This document shows, one piece after another, positions 12,934 to 23,532 of a DNA stretch of 64,000 bases. The position numbers and the translations under genes were made by a program. The notes under the pieces are model-generated. The model had not been told where the DNA came from, did no database searches, and was given only the letters and a program-made list of their open reading frames with translations. The number at the start of each line of letters is the position of its first letter. Position 1 is the stretch's first letter. The stretch is from assembly GCA_000720375.1 (NCBI GenBank), contig JOAA01000025.1, forward strand, positions 84,943 through 148,942. The letters are read 5' to 3'. This stretch comes from Rhodococcus rhodnii. Its GTDB lineage: Bacteria > Actinomycetota > Actinomycetes > Mycobacteriales > Pseudonocardiaceae.

Positions 12934-13584
12934 TCAGGCCGGGCTGGCGACCTCGACGCCAAGCGCCTCTTCGACGGCTTGGCGGCTGACCGCGCCCTCC
13001 CGCAGCAGGACGGGAGAGTCGCCGGTGAGGTCCACGATGGAGGACGGCACCGGATCGCCCGACGGTCCCCCGTCCAGGTATACCGCGACGGACTCGCCAA
13101 GCTGGTCGCGGGCCTCCTCGGCAGTGGCCGCGGGTGGGTGGCCGGACCTGTTCGCGCTGGACACAGCCATCGGCCCGACTTCACGGAGAAGTTCGATGGC
13201 GACGGGGTGAAGCGGCATCCGGAGCATGACAGTGCCCCGCGTGTTGCCCAGGTCCCACGCCAGGCTCGGCGCGTGCGGCAGAACGATGGAGAGGTCGCCC
13301 GGCCAGAACGCCTCGACAAGCTTGCGCGCCTGGTCAGGGACGGAAAGGACGAGGCCGTCGATGGCCGTCCAGCTGCCGACGAGCACACCGACCGGCATGT
13401 CCGGGCCGCGGTTCTTGGCCTCGAGCAGCGCCCGCACCGCGCCGCCGTCGAACGCGTCGCAGCCGATGCCGTAAACGGTGTCGGTGGGGATGACGACAAG
13501 CCGCCCAGACCGCACAGCGCCAGCGGCGGCCGCGAGCCCATCCTGCCGGTCTTCAGGCAATGAACAGTCGTACAGCGTGCTCAC
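12934..13584 (-). CDS. L-threonylcarbamoyladenylate synthase (Sua5/YwlC/TsaC family)
   Basis: Makes threonylcarbamoyl-AMP for the t6A37 modification of ANN-decoding tRNAs. Family motifs are [32 protein letters not shown] and [14 protein letters not shown] chose GTG at 13584 (216 residues): it lies 7 nt after TAGAGT, a good -10 box, so the message is probably leaderless. The longer frame upstream is not needed for the fold. It lies 20 bp upstream of glyA. In many actinobacteria it follows prmC directly; here two plus-strand genes intervene. Confidence 0.92.
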   Translation of the reverse strand: MSTLYDCSLPEDRQDGLAAAAGAVRSGRLVVIPTDTVYGIGCDAFDGGAVRALLEAKNRGPDMPVGVLVGSWTAIDGLVLSVPDQARKLVEAFWPGDLSIVLPHAPSLAWDLGNTRGTVMLRMPLHPVAIELLREVGPMAVSSANRSGHPPAATAEEARDQLGESVAVYLDGGPSGDPVPSSIVDLTGDSPVLLREGAVSRQAVEEALGVEVASPA

Positions 13585-13637
13585 GCCCGTGACTCTAGCC
13601 CTCGCACTCGGAGCGACCGCTCGCCGGTCGAGACGCC

Positions 13638-14039
13638 GTGTCGATCCGGGTGTCGACGTTCTGGGAAACGATCGGACGATTCGACCTCGCAGCGGCTGAG
13701 GACGCGCAGTTCCAGATGTCACTGCGGTGGTTCATGGGCACGGCGTTGACGTGGTCCTTGTGGGACGCGGCCGAGGTCGTCCACGGCGGCCGCGTGCCCA
13801 AAGAGACGTTCCACGATTTCCGTCATTGGCTCGTATGGCAAGGCAGTTCGACGTTCACGGCGGCCGTGCGCCAACCGGACACGTTGGCGGCTATTCCGGA
13901 AATCCGCAATGGCCTTCCCTTGATGGATCCTATTTTCCCGATCACTCCGCTTGAGCCGGCCGACCCCGAGTTCTACCGAGCCAAAGGAACCGCGCGGAGC
14001 CAACGCTTCCCCAATCTGACCAGGCTCCGAAGCGACTGA
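13638..14039 (+). CDS. DUF4240-like protein
   Basis: The 133-residue protein begins with an STFWETIGRF segment and has FHDFRHWLVWQG followed by a stretch ending in PDTLAAIPEI. This combination is typical of DUF4240 proteins of actinobacteria, whose function is unknown. The start could be GTG 13638 or GTG 13650. It is divergent from the Sua5-family gene, with 53 bp between. The C-terminus after about residue 100 is polar and looks divergent from the family. Confidence 0.7.
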   Translation: MSIRVSTFWETIGRFDLAAAEDAQFQMSLRWFMGTALTWSLWDAAEVVHGGRVPKETFHDFRHWLVWQGSSTFTAAVRQPDTLAAIPEIRNGLPLMDPIFPITPLEPADPEFYRAKGTARSQRFPNLTRLRSD

Positions 14040-14214
14040 TACTCCACTTCGGACTGGCCAGCGCGGCTGACTGACAAGAATTGCGCGGCGAGATTTGGCG
14101 GTTAATTAACAGCAGTCCAGGAATTGTGAAGAAACAGTTCTCGCCCACGGTAACGGTTCCATGATCAACCTCGACCTCACGCGCGCAACTTCCTACTGGG
14201 ACCAAGGGGGGTCC

Positions 14215-15099
14215 ATGCGGAATCTTGTGTCATGGAAACGTGCTGTCGCCACATTCGTCGGTTTGGTGGCTGGCATTTTCCTCTTAGCGGTGATACCGGC
14301 CAATGCGCAGTCGGTCACCGAAGGCAGTTTCACGGCCAGCGGCGATCCAGGTGACTGGGTCACCGGTGGTGGCTCGTACTCCTACAAAACGGGTGCGGGC
14401 GACGTGATGAACGTGTCGGGCAACGGAAACCACGTGGCCGTCAGCGTGGACGGAAAGAACGGCGACTACTGGACCCTGGATCTGGCTGCGATCCAAGGCA
14501 AGCCGTTGGTTCGGGGCGTGTACGACGGCGCACTGCGTTATCCGTTCCAGGGAGCGGCCGCGCCCGGTCTCGACTTCAGCGGGAACCACCGTGGCTGCAA
14601 CGAACTGAGCGGAACGTTCACCATTCAGGACATCGCGTTCGGTCCGAACGGGTACGTTCACAAACTCCACGCGACCTTCGTGCAGCACTGTGAGCACGGG
14701 GCGCCCGCCGCGCGTGGCGAGGTGCACATCGACAACGCGCCGCCACCGGCCGAGCTCGATCTGGGGCTGGACATCTCTGTCGAGGGCGAGGCCAATTCCA
14801 TCAACGGCAAGGCTTACGTCAAGGGCACCGTCAGCTGCACGGCGGCGGCCAAGGTCACCATCAGCGGCCGGGTCACGCAGATCAAGGACCAAGTCCTGAT
14901 CCGCGGCGACTACACGACCCAGGTCGACTGCAAGCCAGGCGGCCCGGTGCCGTGGACGGCCGCGGCGGATCCGACTGGAACGACCCCGTTCCAGGCCGGT
15001 AAGGCCGAGGTTCTGTCGAGGGCGTCAGCCGTCGACCCGACCTACGGCAACCCGGTGACTGAAGAGAAGACGACCATCGTGACCTTGCGCAAGGTCTGA
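14215..15099 (+). CDS. Secreted protein of unknown function
   Basis: I place the start at ATG 14215, just after a GGGGGG ribosome site; an ATG 18 codons upstream lacks one. The 294-residue product has a clear signal peptide with an ANA/QS cleavage site at 31/32. The mature part is beta-rich with paired Cys residues (RGCNELSG, QHCEHG, SCTAAAK, VDCKPG), suggesting a disulfide-stabilised extracellular protein. I recognise no catalytic motif. It is transcribed against prmC, with 51 bp between their ends. Confidence 0.75.
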   Translation: MRNLVSWKRAVATFVGLVAGIFLLAVIPANAQSVTEGSFTASGDPGDWVTGGGSYSYKTGAGDVMNVSGNGNHVAVSVDGKNGDYWTLDLAAIQGKPLVRGVYDGALRYPFQGAAAPGLDFSGNHRGCNELSGTFTIQDIAFGPNGYVHKLHATFVQHCEHGAPAARGEVHIDNAPPPAELDLGLDISVEGEANSINGKAYVKGTVSCTAAAKVTISGRVTQIKDQVLIRGDYTTQVDCKPGGPVPWTAAADPTGTTPFQAGKAEVLSRASAVDPTYGNPVTEEKTTIVTLRKV

Positions 15100-15150
15100 C
15101 AAAGTTGTTCCCCGTGAGTGCGTGCGCTCACGGGGAACGCAGTCGCCCGG

Positions 15151-16014
15151 TCACCTGACACCACGCTGGGCAGTGGCGAAACGGGGGCGGCCTGCGAGGT
15201 CCTTGTGATCCTCCACTTCGGACAGAACGCGCCGAGCCGCCAGCAGTTCGGGGACCGAGGATCCTTGGGTGTCATCGTGTTCGATGCCGACCCAGCCACC
15301 GGGCTTCAGCAGCCGGGCCGCGCACGAGATCACGTGCTTGATGATGTCGAGGCCGTCAGCGCCGCCGAACACCGCGATGTCCGGGTCGTGATCGGCGACT
15401 TCGGGCGGGACGGGCGTGGAGTCCGGGACGTAAGGCGGGTTGCACAGCACCAGATCGACCGTGCCTTCCATGGACGCCAACAACTTCGGGTCGGTGACGT
15501 CACCGGAGTGCAAGCGGATCGGGGTGTCGCCGGCCTCGCGTCGAATGTCGGCGTTGCGGCGGGCCCACGACAGGGCCACGCGGTCAAGCTCGACGGCATG
15601 CACCGCGGCGTCCGGTCGCGCATGAGCGAACGCCAGAGCCAAAGCACCCGATCCGGTGCACAGGTCGACCACGACCGGCGCCTCGGGTGCGACCGAAAGT
15701 CCCCACTCCAGCAGAAGATCCGTCTCCGGGCGCGGGACGAAAACACCGGGCCCCACGACGAGCGGGATCGAACCGAGCCAGGCCGAGCCGGTGATGTGCT
15801 GCAGGGGTTCGCGAGCCGCCCTTCGCTGCACCAGTTTGCCGTAAGCGTCCACAACGGACGGATCGACCAACGGTACGAGCAGCAGGCGGCTTCGCTCCAC
15901 ACCGAGCACATAGGACGCGAGCAGCTCCGCGTCGGTCCGCGCACTGTCCACTCCGGCCTGTGCCAGAATCCGTTCGGCCTCAAGGATGGCCAGTCGCAGC
16001 GGGGTTCGCGTCAT
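15151..16014 (-). CDS. prmC: Peptide chain release factor N5-glutamine methyltransferase
   Basis: SAM-dependent enzyme that methylates the Gln of the GGQ motif of release factors. The 287-residue protein has an N-terminal helical domain, the SAM-binding segment VVDLCTGSGALALA (about 115-128), and the catalytic NPPY at 192-195. It starts 8 bp after the prfA stop, so enzyme and substrate are co-expressed, the common arrangement. Confidence 0.95.
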   Translation of the reverse strand: MTRTPLRLAILEAERILAQAGVDSARTDAELLASYVLGVERSRLLLVPLVDPSVVDAYGKLVQRRAAREPLQHITGSAWLGSIPLVVGPGVFVPRPETDLLLEWGLSVAPEAPVVVDLCTGSGALALAFAHARPDAAVHAVELDRVALSWARRNADIRREAGDTPIRLHSGDVTDPKLLASMEGTVDLVLCNPPYVPDSTPVPPEVADHDPDIAVFGGADGLDIIKHVISCAARLLKPGGWVGIEHDDTQGSSVPELLAARRVLSEVEDHKDLAGRPRFATAQRGVR

Positions 16015-16022
16015 GGCTCAGG

Positions 16023-17078
16023 TTAACCCTGAGCGGATGCCAGTCGCTCGGCGCGGTCGGCGTCGGCCAGCGCGTCGAGCACGCCGTCCAGTTCGCCTTC
16101 CAGTACCTGGTCGAGGTTGTACGCCTTGTAGTTCACCCGGTGGTCCGAGATCCGGTTCTCCGGGAAGTTGTACGTTCGCACCCGCTCCGACCGGTCCACG
16201 GTCCTGACCTGGCTACGCCGGGAGTCCGAGGCCTTCTTCGCGGCCTCTTCATCGGCCAGCGCCTGCAGGCGCACCTTGAGCACGTGCATCGCCTGCGCGC
16301 GGTTCTGCAGCTGGGAGCGTTCGTTCTGACAGGACACCACGATCCCGGTCGGCAGGTGGGTGATCCGGACCGCCGAGTCGGTCGTGTTGACGCTCTGGCC
16401 GCCGTGCCCGGACGACCGGAACACGTCGACGCGCAGGTCCTTCTCGTCGATCTCCACCTCGACGTCCTCGACCTCGGGGTAGACGAGCACGCCCGCGGCG
16501 GACGTGTGGATCCGGCCCTGGGACTCGGTCACGGGCACGCGCTGCACGCGGTGCACGCCGCCTTCGAACTTCATCCGGGCCCAGACACCCTCGGCCTCGG
16601 TTCCCTTGGATTTCACCGAAAGGGTGACGTCCTTGTAGCCGCCGAGGTCCGATTCGGTCGCGTCGAGCACGTCGATCTTCCAGCCGCGCTTCTCGGCATA
16701 GCGCGTGTACATCCGGAACAGGTCGCCCGCGAACAGCGCGGACTCCTCGCCGCCTTCGCCGGACTTGATCTCGACGAGCACGTCGGAGCCGTCGTGCGGG
16801 TCACGCGGCAGCAACAGTTCGGACAGGCGCTCTTCCAGCTCGGGGATGCGCTTGGTCAGCGCTTCGGCCTCGGCGGCGAACGCCTCGTCCTCGGCCGCGA
16901 GCTCCTGCGCGGCGGCGAGGTCCTCGCGCGCGCTGTCCAGCTCGCGCAGGGTCTTCACGATCGGAGTGAGCTCGGCGTACCTGCGGCCGAGTTTCCGGGC
17001 TCGCGCCTGGTCGGCGTGCACTGCCGGATCGGCCAGTTCACGCTCCAGCTCGGCGTATTCCTTGAGCAACTCGTCCAC
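16023..17078 (-). CDS. prfA: Peptide chain release factor 1
   Basis: RF1 recognises UAA and UAG and triggers release of the finished protein. The GGQ motif sits in [12 protein letters not shown] and the codon-reading PxT tripeptide is PVT in [13 protein letters not shown] chose GTG at 17078 because GGAGGG precedes it by 7 nt, giving 351 residues; an upstream TTG would add 13 residues that cover the ribosome site. It is followed at once by prmC. Confidence 0.96.
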   Translation of the reverse strand: MDELLKEYAELERELADPAVHADQARARKLGRRYAELTPIVKTLRELDSAREDLAAAQELAAEDEAFAAEAEALTKRIPELEERLSELLLPRDPHDGSDVLVEIKSGEGGEESALFAGDLFRMYTRYAEKRGWKIDVLDATESDLGGYKDVTLSVKSKGTEAEGVWARMKFEGGVHRVQRVPVTESQGRIHTSAAGVLVYPEVEDVEVEIDEKDLRVDVFRSSGHGGQSVNTTDSAVRITHLPTGIVVSCQNERSQLQNRAQAMHVLKVRLQALADEEAAKKASDSRRSQVRTVDRSERVRTYNFPENRISDHRVNYKAYNLDQVLEGELDGVLDALADADRAERLASAQG

Positions 17079-17156
17079 GGTTTCACCCTCCTTCGCGAAG
17101 AAATCCGGACACGACAACGGCGCCCAGCCCCAGTGGGCCAGGCGCCGTGGACGTAG

Positions 17157-17369
17157 CTACTTCTTGCGCTTGCCGTAACGGGCTTCGAAGCGCGCGACCC
17201 GGCCACCGGTGTCCAGGATCTTCTGCTTGCCCGTGTAGAACGGGTGGCAGTTCGAGCAGACCTCGACGTGGATGGACCCGGAAGTCTTGGTGCTGCGGGT
17301 GGTAAAGGTGTTGCCGCAGCCGCAAGCCACCTCAGTGGTGACGTACTCGGGGTGGATACCGCTCTTCAC
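17157..17369 (-). CDS. rpmE: 50S ribosomal protein L31, zinc-binding form
   Basis: The 70-residue protein starts at GTG 17369 ([10 protein letters not shown]) with a GAGAGG site upstream; a longer reading to 17405 is shadow. Cys16, Cys18, Cys38 and Cys41 (ACGCG and EVCSNC) form the zinc site of the C+ type of L31, so a zinc-independent paralogue may exist elsewhere. It lies 78 bp upstream of prfA, the usual neighbour. Confidence 0.96.
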   Translation of the reverse strand: MKSGIHPEYVTTEVACGCGNTFTTRSTKTSGSIHVEVCSNCHPFYTGKQKILDTGGRVARFEARYGKRKK

Positions 17370-17568
17370 TGATCTCGCCTCTCGTTGTGGCCGCCGGGTC
17401 CCCACACGAACTCGGGGTGAACCGGAGCCGGACTCGACCTACTAGTGTGCCAGACGCGCTGACCAGCTCGTACAACACCTCCTCGGGGAGGTTTGTTCCC
17501 GCTCACCCGCTCGTCGTGGCTGGCGTGCCGCCCAACGCAGAAGCCCGGGGTTTGGTCGACCCCGGGTT

Positions 17569-17982
17569 ATGACCAGGCAGAACGCGCGACAGACTAATCG
17601 CGTGCAATGCACCGTGCGACGCCCGCTTCCGCTGCTCTCATGGGTGGCGCTACCGGTGCTGTTCACGGCCGTTGTGCTTGGTCTCACATCGGTGGGCCAG
17701 CTGCTGCTCGCCTCACCTGGTGACACCGTGCTGACCAGCGCGCACATGGGCACAGCGGCCGGTGTCACCGCGATGGTCGGCTACTCGATCGAATGGCCAC
17801 CCGGATGGCGCTGGCTGAATTGGCCGTACGCGTTCGTGGTCTTCGTCGCCGGAATCGTGCTGCACGGGATGGTCGTCCCGGCGATCCTGGCCATCGGCCT
17901 CGGTATCCCGAGCGCCGCACTGCTGCTACGGATCACCTGGCTGCACCGCGGCATCGGCAAACACGCAGCACTACCGTCGTGA
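17569..17982 (+). CDS. Small membrane protein of unknown function
   Basis: The 137-residue frame has about four hydrophobic segments: roughly 22-50, 60-75, 88-103 and 106-122. The ATG start lacks a convincing ribosome site, so a downstream GTG is possible. It is convergent with rho, and its TGA stop lies inside the left arm of the palindrome at 17977-18020. I do not recognise the family. Confidence 0.6.
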   Translation: MTRQNARQTNRVQCTVRRPLPLLSWVALPVLFTAVVLGLTSVGQLLLASPGDTVLTSAHMGTAAGVTAMVGYSIEWPPGWRWLNWPYAFVVFVAGIVLHGMVVPAILAIGLGIPSAALLLRITWLHRGIGKHAALPS

Positions 17983-18020
17983 GTGTTTTGGCCGGTTAGA
18001 ACCGGCCAAAACACTCACGA
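17977..18020. terminator. Perfect 21-bp palindrome, probable bidirectional terminator
   Basis: The arms 17977-17997 and 18000-18020 are exact reverse complements with a 2-base loop. It lies between the convergent ends of the small membrane protein gene and rho, whose stop is 8 bp away. There is no U-tract. The outer part TCGTGAGTG is shared with the arms at 3102-3234. Confidence 0.8.
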
Positions 18021-18027
18021 GGGTTGA

Positions 18028-19962
18028 TCAGTCGTTGTCCGCACCCGGGGTGGTCTTGGCCACCTGCATCAGGAACTCGATGTTGGTGCGGGTCTTGCGC
18101 AGCCGGTCGAGCAGCAGCTCGATCGCCGCCTGCGGCTCCAGGGCGTGCAGGACGCGACGCAGCTTGTGCGTGACGGCCAGCTCGTCCGGCGAGAGCAGCA
18201 GGTCTTCCTTACGGGTGGAGGACTGGTCGACGTCCACCGCGGGGAAGGTGCGCTTGTCGGCGATCTTGCGGTCCAGCTTGAGCTCGGCGTTGCCGGTGCC
18301 CTTGAACTCTTCGAAGATCACGCTGTCACCGGCGGAGCCGGTCTCGACCAGCGCGGTCGCGAAGATGGTCAGCGAGCCGCCGTTCTCGATGTTCCGGGCG
18401 GCACCCAGGAACCGCTTCGGCGGGTACAGCGCGGTCGAGTCGACACCACCGGACAGGATCCGGCCGGACGCCGGGGCCGCCAGGTTGTACGCACGACCCA
18501 GACGGGTGACGGAGTCGAGCAGCACGACCACGTCGGTGCCCATCTCCACCAGCCGCTTGGCCCGCTCGATCGCCAGCTCGGCCAGCATGGTGTGGTCCGA
18601 CGGCGGGCGGTCGAACGTCGCGGCGATGACCTCGCCGTCGACCGAGCGCTGCATGTCGGTGACTTCCTCGGGACGCTCGTCCACCAGGACGACCATGAGG
18701 TAGCACTCGGGGTTGTTCTTGGCGATCGCGTTGGCGATCTGCTGCAGAACGGTCGTCTTACCCGCCTTCGGCGGGGAGACGATCAGCGCACGCTGGCCCT
18801 TGCCGACCGGCATGACCAGGTCGATGACCCGGGTCGAGAGGATGTGCGGCTCGGTCTCGAGGCGCAGTCGCTCGTTCGGGTACAGCGGCGTCAGCTTGGT
18901 GAACTCCGGACGGGTCTTGGCCTGCTCCGGGTCCATGCCGTTGACGGTCTCGACGCGCACGAGCGGGTTGAACTTCTGCCGCTGCTGCTCGCCTTCACGC
19001 GGCTGGCGGACCAGACCGGTGATCGCGTCACCGCGACGCAGGCCGTAGCGGCGCACGAGCGACAGCGAGACATAGACGTCGTTCGGGCCCGCGAGGTAGC
19101 CGGAGGTACGCACGAACGCGTAGTTCTCCAGCACGTCCAGCACACCCGCGACGGGCAGCAGGACGTCGTCCTCACGCACCTCGGTGTCGGCGCCACCGCC
19201 ACCGGTGCCACCCTCGCCACGGCCACGACGGCGACGGTCGCGGAAGCGACGGCCGCGACGGCCGCCCCTCTCGTCGTCGTCCTCGTCGTCCTGGGCGTTG
19301 CTCTGGTCCTGGTTCTGGCGACCCTGACCACGGTCGTTCCGGTCACCACGGTCGTTACGGTTGCCGCGCTCACCACGCTCGCCGCGGTCGTTGTTGCGCT
19401 CGCGCCGGTCGCGGCCCTGCCGCTCCCCCTGCTGACGCTCCTGGCGCTCTTCCCGGCCGGCCTGCGGCTCGGGCTTCGACTCGGCCGCCGGCTCCGTCTT
19501 CGGCTCGGCCTTGACCTCGGCCGGCTTCGCCTCGGCGTCCGGGCTGCCCGCCGGGCGGCCTGCGCGGCGGCGACGCGTCCGGGTCGGCGCCTGCTCCTCG
19601 TCGGCTGCGGGCTTCTCGGCCTTCGCGGACTTCTCCGCGGCGGGGGTCTTGTCGATGGCCGGCTTCGGGCTCTTGGCAGACCTGGGCTGCTTGACAGCAG
19701 GCAAGTTGTCGAGCGGCAATGTGTCCGCGGTGCCCCCAGTGGACCCGCCCTGGCGCTCCTTGATGGCATTGATCAGGTCGCCCTTGCGCATCCCGGTGGT
19801 ACCGGTGATGCCAAGCGTTCCGGCCAACTCGCGCAGCTCCGCCAGCACCATGCCGGACAGCCCTGCACGGCGGCGCGGGGCACCGCCGTTGGAGCCGGCG
19901 ACCTGGGACTTGTCAGAAGTGCCCGCAGCCGTGTCGCTGCTCAACAGATCGGTGTTGCTCAC
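18028..19962 (-). CDS. rho: Transcription termination factor Rho, actinobacterial long form
   Basis: RNA-dependent hexameric ATPase that ends transcription at untranslated RNA. I chose GTG at 19962 with AGGAAGG upstream (644 residues); the frame further upstream is not Rho-like. Order: a Rho N-terminal helical domain (about 30-75), a long charged insertion rich in Arg, Gly, Asp and Asn (about 80-270), the cold-shock-like RNA-binding domain, and a RecA-type motor with Walker [10 protein letters not shown] (Lys402). The insertion is typical of high-GC actinobacteria and is thought to bind structured RNA. It is preceded by a 356-nt leader. Confidence 0.96.
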   Translation of the reverse strand: MSNTDLLSSDTAAGTSDKSQVAGSNGGAPRRRAGLSGMVLAELRELAGTLGITGTTGMRKGDLINAIKERQGGSTGGTADTLPLDNLPAVKQPRSAKSPKPAIDKTPAAEKSAKAEKPAADEEQAPTRTRRRRAGRPAGSPDAEAKPAEVKAEPKTEPAAESKPEPQAGREERQERQQGERQGRDRRERNNDRGERGERGNRNDRGDRNDRGQGRQNQDQSNAQDDEDDDERGGRRGRRFRDRRRRGRGEGGTGGGGADTEVREDDVLLPVAGVLDVLENYAFVRTSGYLAGPNDVYVSLSLVRRYGLRRGDAITGLVRQPREGEQQRQKFNPLVRVETVNGMDPEQAKTRPEFTKLTPLYPNERLRLETEPHILSTRVIDLVMPVGKGQRALIVSPPKAGKTTVLQQIANAIAKNNPECYLMVVLVDERPEEVTDMQRSVDGEVIAATFDRPPSDHTMLAELAIERAKRLVEMGTDVVVLLDSVTRLGRAYNLAAPASGRILSGGVDSTALYPPKRFLGAARNIENGGSLTIFATALVETGSAGDSVIFEEFKGTGNAELKLDRKIADKRTFPAVDVDQSSTRKEDLLLSPDELAVTHKLRRVLHALEPQAAIELLLDRLRKTRTNIEFLMQVAKTTPGADND

Positions 19963-20318
19963 TAATGTCCTTCCTGACCGGTCCCCGCCTCCTACGTGGA
20001 CCAGCGGACCGCCGCCCGACGGAACGCGGAACGGCTTGTCTCTCCTGATTCGGCTAACCCTGTTCACTGCCTCGGCCACCAATTTGGCCAAGCGCGAGAC
20101 TGATTCGCCAATACGGAGCATCGGTCACCAGGCTGTCGGGAAACCCTCGAACATCGACTCCAGTGGGGTGGGGTCGACATCCTTACGGCAGATGCGACCC
20201 AGGAAGAATTTCCCTGGGAACGACACCGGGCGCCCGCGCGCGCGGTGACTGAACGCCCCCGAGGGTAGATGGTGCCGACGAGACGTGCAACAACCACCCC
20301 CCGGCGCGTCGGCGTCAC
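19963..20318 (-). promoter_or_regulatory. Long 5' leader between thrB and rho
   Basis: These 356 bases have no convincing gene. One modest hairpin, CCCAGG (20198-20203) with CCTGGG (20213-20218), could weaken read-through from the thr operon. Rho messages are often autoregulated through long leaders, so a rho promoter and leader here are likely, but no specific motif is clear. Confidence 0.45.
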
Positions 20319-21188
20319 TCAGACCGCTCTGACCTGCACTCCAAGCCGGTCGACGGCCAATTCGCGGGCGTCGAACCCGGCCAGGTCCACTCCATCGGGC
20401 AGCTTGCCGTCCTGAGTGAGCACCATCACGGTCGGGCCCGCGCCGGAGATCGTCGCGGCCAGTCCGTGCTCGCGCAGGATCTTGACCATGCGCAAACTCG
20501 CAGGCCAGGCCGCCTCTCGATAGTCCTGGTGCAGGCGGTCGGCGGTCGCTGGCAGTAGCAGGTCCGGCCTGGTCGTGACGGCCTGGACGACCAGCGCCGC
20601 ACGGCCGGCGGCGAACGCCGCGTCCCCGTGCGGGACACGATCCGGCAACAGTCGCCTGGTCACCGAGGTCTTCGAGGATTCACCCGGAATGAGCAATATC
20701 GGCCGGATCCCCGAATGCGGTTCGAGCCGCATCGCACGGTACCGGTCACCCTCCGTCCACGCCAGGACGAGTCCACCAAGGAGGCTGGCGGCCGCGTTGT
20801 CGGCGTGTCCTTCGAACTCCGCAGCAACCTGCAACGCGCGATCGTCCACTTCTATTCCCGCGAGGCCGTATGCCGCCGCGACACCGGCGACGATCGCCGC
20901 GGCGGACGATCCGAGCCCACGAGAATGCGGAATAGCGTTGCGGCACCGCAATTCCAGACCGGTTGGCCGAAACCCGATCGCGTCACCGGCCGCCCGCAGC
21001 GCACGCACAACGAGGTGCGACTCGTCCTTGTCGACTTCGTCCGCACCTTCACCTTCGACGGTGATTTCCAAACCCTGTGGCAGAACGCGGGCCTCGATCA
21101 CGTCGTAAAGCCCCAGAGCCAGGCCCAGCGCGTCAAAACCCGACCCGAGGTTGGCGCTGGAAGCCGGAACAGTGACCTCAACGCTCAC
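20319..21188 (-). CDS. thrB: Homoserine kinase
   Basis: GHMP-family kinase that phosphorylates homoserine on the way to threonine. The 289-residue protein has the N-terminal [12 protein letters not shown] segment and the ATP-binding motif [22 protein letters not shown] near the C-terminus is motif 3. Its GTG start overlaps the thrC stop by 4 bp (GTGA). Confidence 0.96.
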   Translation of the reverse strand: MSVEVTVPASSANLGSGFDALGLALGLYDVIEARVLPQGLEITVEGEGADEVDKDESHLVVRALRAAGDAIGFRPTGLELRCRNAIPHSRGLGSSAAAIVAGVAAAYGLAGIEVDDRALQVAAEFEGHADNAAASLLGGLVLAWTEGDRYRAMRLEPHSGIRPILLIPGESSKTSVTRRLLPDRVPHGDAAFAAGRAALVVQAVTTRPDLLLPATADRLHQDYREAAWPASLRMVKILREHGLAATISGAGPTVMVLTQDGKLPDGVDLAGFDARELAVDRLGVQVRAV

Positions 21189-22258
21189 GCCAGCTCCAAC
21201 GCCGCGGCGACGGCACCGGCGTCGACGGGAACCGGCTCGACCTCATGCATGGCAAGCAAAGCGGTGTCCGGGTCCTTGAGACCGTGCCCGGTGACCGTGC
21301 ACACGACCACCGATCCAGTTGGCAACCGGCCATCTCCGGCGACCGCCAGCAACCCGGCAACACTCGCGGCCGACGCGGGTTCGACGAAAACCCCCTCACG
21401 CCCGGCGAGCAGCCGATACGCGTCGAGGATCTGCTCGTCGGTGACGGCGTCGATCAGGCCTTCGGACTCGTCGCGCGCGGCGATCGCGCCGGTCCACGAG
21501 GCCGGGCTGCCGATCCGGATCGCGGTCGCGATGGTCTCCGGGTTGCTCACTGGCTCGCCGTGCACCAGCGGCGCGGCACCGGCGGCCTGGAAGCCGAACA
21601 TCCTTGGCGCGGCGGGGATAACGCCATCATCGGCGTATTCACGGTAGCCACGCCAGTACGCGGTGATGTTGCCCGCGTTGCCAACCGGCAGGCAATGCAC
21701 GTCCGGCGCGCGGCCCAGCACGTCGCAGATCTCGAACGCGGCGGATTTCTGCCCTTCCAGGCGGACCGGGTTGACCGAGTTCACCAGTGCGACGGGGTGG
21801 TCGGCCGCGGTCTTGCACGCCAATTCGAGACAGTCGTCGAAGTTGCCGTCAACCTGAAGGATTTTCGCACCATGCACGACGGCCTGCGCGAGTTTGCCGA
21901 GCGCGATCTTGCCGCGTGGCACGAGAACCGCGCAGGTCAGTCCGGCGCGGGCGGCGTACGCGGCAGCCGAGGCCGAGGTGTTGCCCGTGGACGCGCAGAT
22001 CACCGCCTGGCTGCCTTCGGCCAGGGCGTACGTCATCGCCACGGTCATCCCGCGGTCCTTGAACGACCCGGTCGGGTTGGCGCCCTCGACCTTCAGGTAC
22101 ACCTTGCTGCCGGTCAGTTCGGACAGGTGCGGCGCCTCGACCAGCGGCGTTCCACCCTCGCCGAGGGTGACCACCTTGGCACCGTCCGGTACCCGGATCC
22201 GGTCCGGGTAGGCGTTGACGATGCCCGGCCAGGCAGGCGAGATCACCGATGCAGTCAT
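21185..22258 (-). CDS. thrC: Threonine synthase
   Basis: PLP enzyme converting O-phosphohomoserine to threonine. The 357-residue protein binds PLP through Lys67 in [10 protein letters not shown], and the phosphate-binding loop is PVGNAGNIT. The ATG overlaps the hom stop by 4 bp and the end overlaps thrB by 4 bp, so translation is coupled. Confidence 0.97.
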   Translation of the reverse strand: MTASVISPAWPGIVNAYPDRIRVPDGAKVVTLGEGGTPLVEAPHLSELTGSKVYLKVEGANPTGSFKDRGMTVAMTYALAEGSQAVICASTGNTSASAAAYAARAGLTCAVLVPRGKIALGKLAQAVVHGAKILQVDGNFDDCLELACKTAADHPVALVNSVNPVRLEGQKSAAFEICDVLGRAPDVHCLPVGNAGNITAYWRGYREYADDGVIPAAPRMFGFQAAGAAPLVHGEPVSNPETIATAIRIGSPASWTGAIAARDESEGLIDAVTDEQILDAYRLLAGREGVFVEPASAASVAGLLAVAGDGRLPTGSVVVCTVTGHGLKDPDTALLAMHEVEPVPVDAGAVAAALELA

Positions 22259-23532
22259 GAATCCTCGCCCTCGACGCGCATCACGCTGACCACCTCGCGC
22301 ACCGCGGGCAGCCCGGCAACTTTGTCCACTGTGGACTTCAGGGCGGCGTCCGGCGCCGCGTGGGTCACGATCACCAGGCTGGCGTCGTCGGTCCGGCCTT
22401 CCTGGCGGACCGCCGCGATGCTCACGTTGTGCTCGGCGAACACCGCCGCGACGCTCGCCAGCACACCGGCCTTGTCGGCGACGTCAAGGCTCAGGTGGTA
22501 ACGCGTCTCGACCTGCCCGACCGGCCGTACTTCCAGTGCGGCGTAAGCGGATTCGCGCGGTCCACGGCCGCCGTGCACGCGGTTGCGGGCGACCGCGACG
22601 AGGTCGCCGAGCACCGCGCTCGCGGTCGGTGCGCCACCGGCGCCCTGGCCATAGAACATCAGCTGGCCGGCCGCCTCGGCTTCCACGAAGACCGCGTTGA
22701 ACGCGCCGTTGACGCTGGCCAGCGGGTGGCTGCGGGGAATCATCGCCGGGTGGACCCGGACTGCGACGGAGTCGTCGACGCGCTCGCAGATGGCCAGGAG
22801 CTTGATCGTCCGGCCGAGCGTGCGCGCGGCGGCGACGTCGGCGGACGTGACCGCCGAAATCCCTTCGCGGTAGACGTCGCCCGCGGTGACCCTGGTGTGG
22901 AACGCGATCGAGGCCAGGATGGCGGCCTTGGACGCGGCGTCGTAACCGTCCACATCGGCCGTTGGATCGGCCTCGGCGTACCCCAGCCTGCTGGCTTCCT
23001 CAAGGGTTTCGCCGTAGTTGGCGCCGGTCTCGTCCATCGCCGAGAGGATGTAGTTGGTGGTGCCGTTGACGATCCCCATCACGCGGGTGATCCGGTCACC
23101 GGCCAGCGATTCGCGCAACGGCCGCAGCAACGGGATCGCCCCGGCGACGGCCGCCTCGAAGTACAGGTCCGCGCCCGACTCGTCGGCCGCGGCGAACAGC
23201 TCGCCCGCGCTCTCGGCCAGCAGCGCCTTGTTCGCCGACACCACGGATTTGCCGCCGCGCAAGGCATCCAGCAGCAACGTGCGGACCGGCTCGATCCCGC
23301 CGATCACCTCGACTACGACGTCCACATCGGACGTGACCAGCCCGGCTGCGTCCGCCGTGAGCAAGTGCTTGGGTACGTCACGGTGCCGGTCCGGCCTGCG
23401 GACCGCGATCCCGGCCAGCTCGACCGGCGCGCCGACCCGCGCGGCCAGGTCGTCGGCCTGCTCGTCCAGCAGCCGGACCACCTGGGTGCCCACGGTCCCG
23501 CACCCGAGCAGCGCGACCTTGATCGGTTTCAA
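22255..23532 (-). CDS. hom: Homoserine dehydrogenase
   Basis: NAD(P)H-dependent reduction of aspartate semialdehyde to homoserine. The 425-residue protein starts with a Rossmann fold (GCGTVG at 10-15). A C-terminal ACT domain (about 345-425, around [16 protein letters not shown]) suggests feedback control, probably by threonine as in related enzymes. The start is TTG within a TTGA overlap with lysA. Confidence 0.96.
   Translation of the reverse strand: MKPIKVALLGCGTVGTQVVRLLDEQADDLAARVGAPVELAGIAVRRPDRHRDVPKHLLTADAAGLVTSDVDVVVEVIGGIEPVRTLLLDALRGGKSVVSANKALLAESAGELFAAADESGADLYFEAAVAGAIPLLRPLRESLAGDRITRVMGIVNGTTNYILSAMDETGANYGETLEEASRLGYAEADPTADVDGYDAASKAAILASIAFHTRVTAGDVYREGISAVTSADVAAARTLGRTIKLLAICERVDDSVAVRVHPAMIPRSHPLASVNGAFNAVFVEAEAAGQLMFYGQGAGGAPTASAVLGDLVAVARNRVHGGRGPRESAYAALEVRPVGQVETRYHLSLDVADKAGVLASVAAVFAEHNVSIAAVRQEGRTDDASLVIVTHAAPDAALKSTVDKVAGLPAVREVVSVMRVEGEDS

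Noticed and set aside
18145..19965. Long plus-strand frame opposite rho
   Set aside because: Leu/Arg/Ala-rich antisense of the Rho insertion and motor domain.
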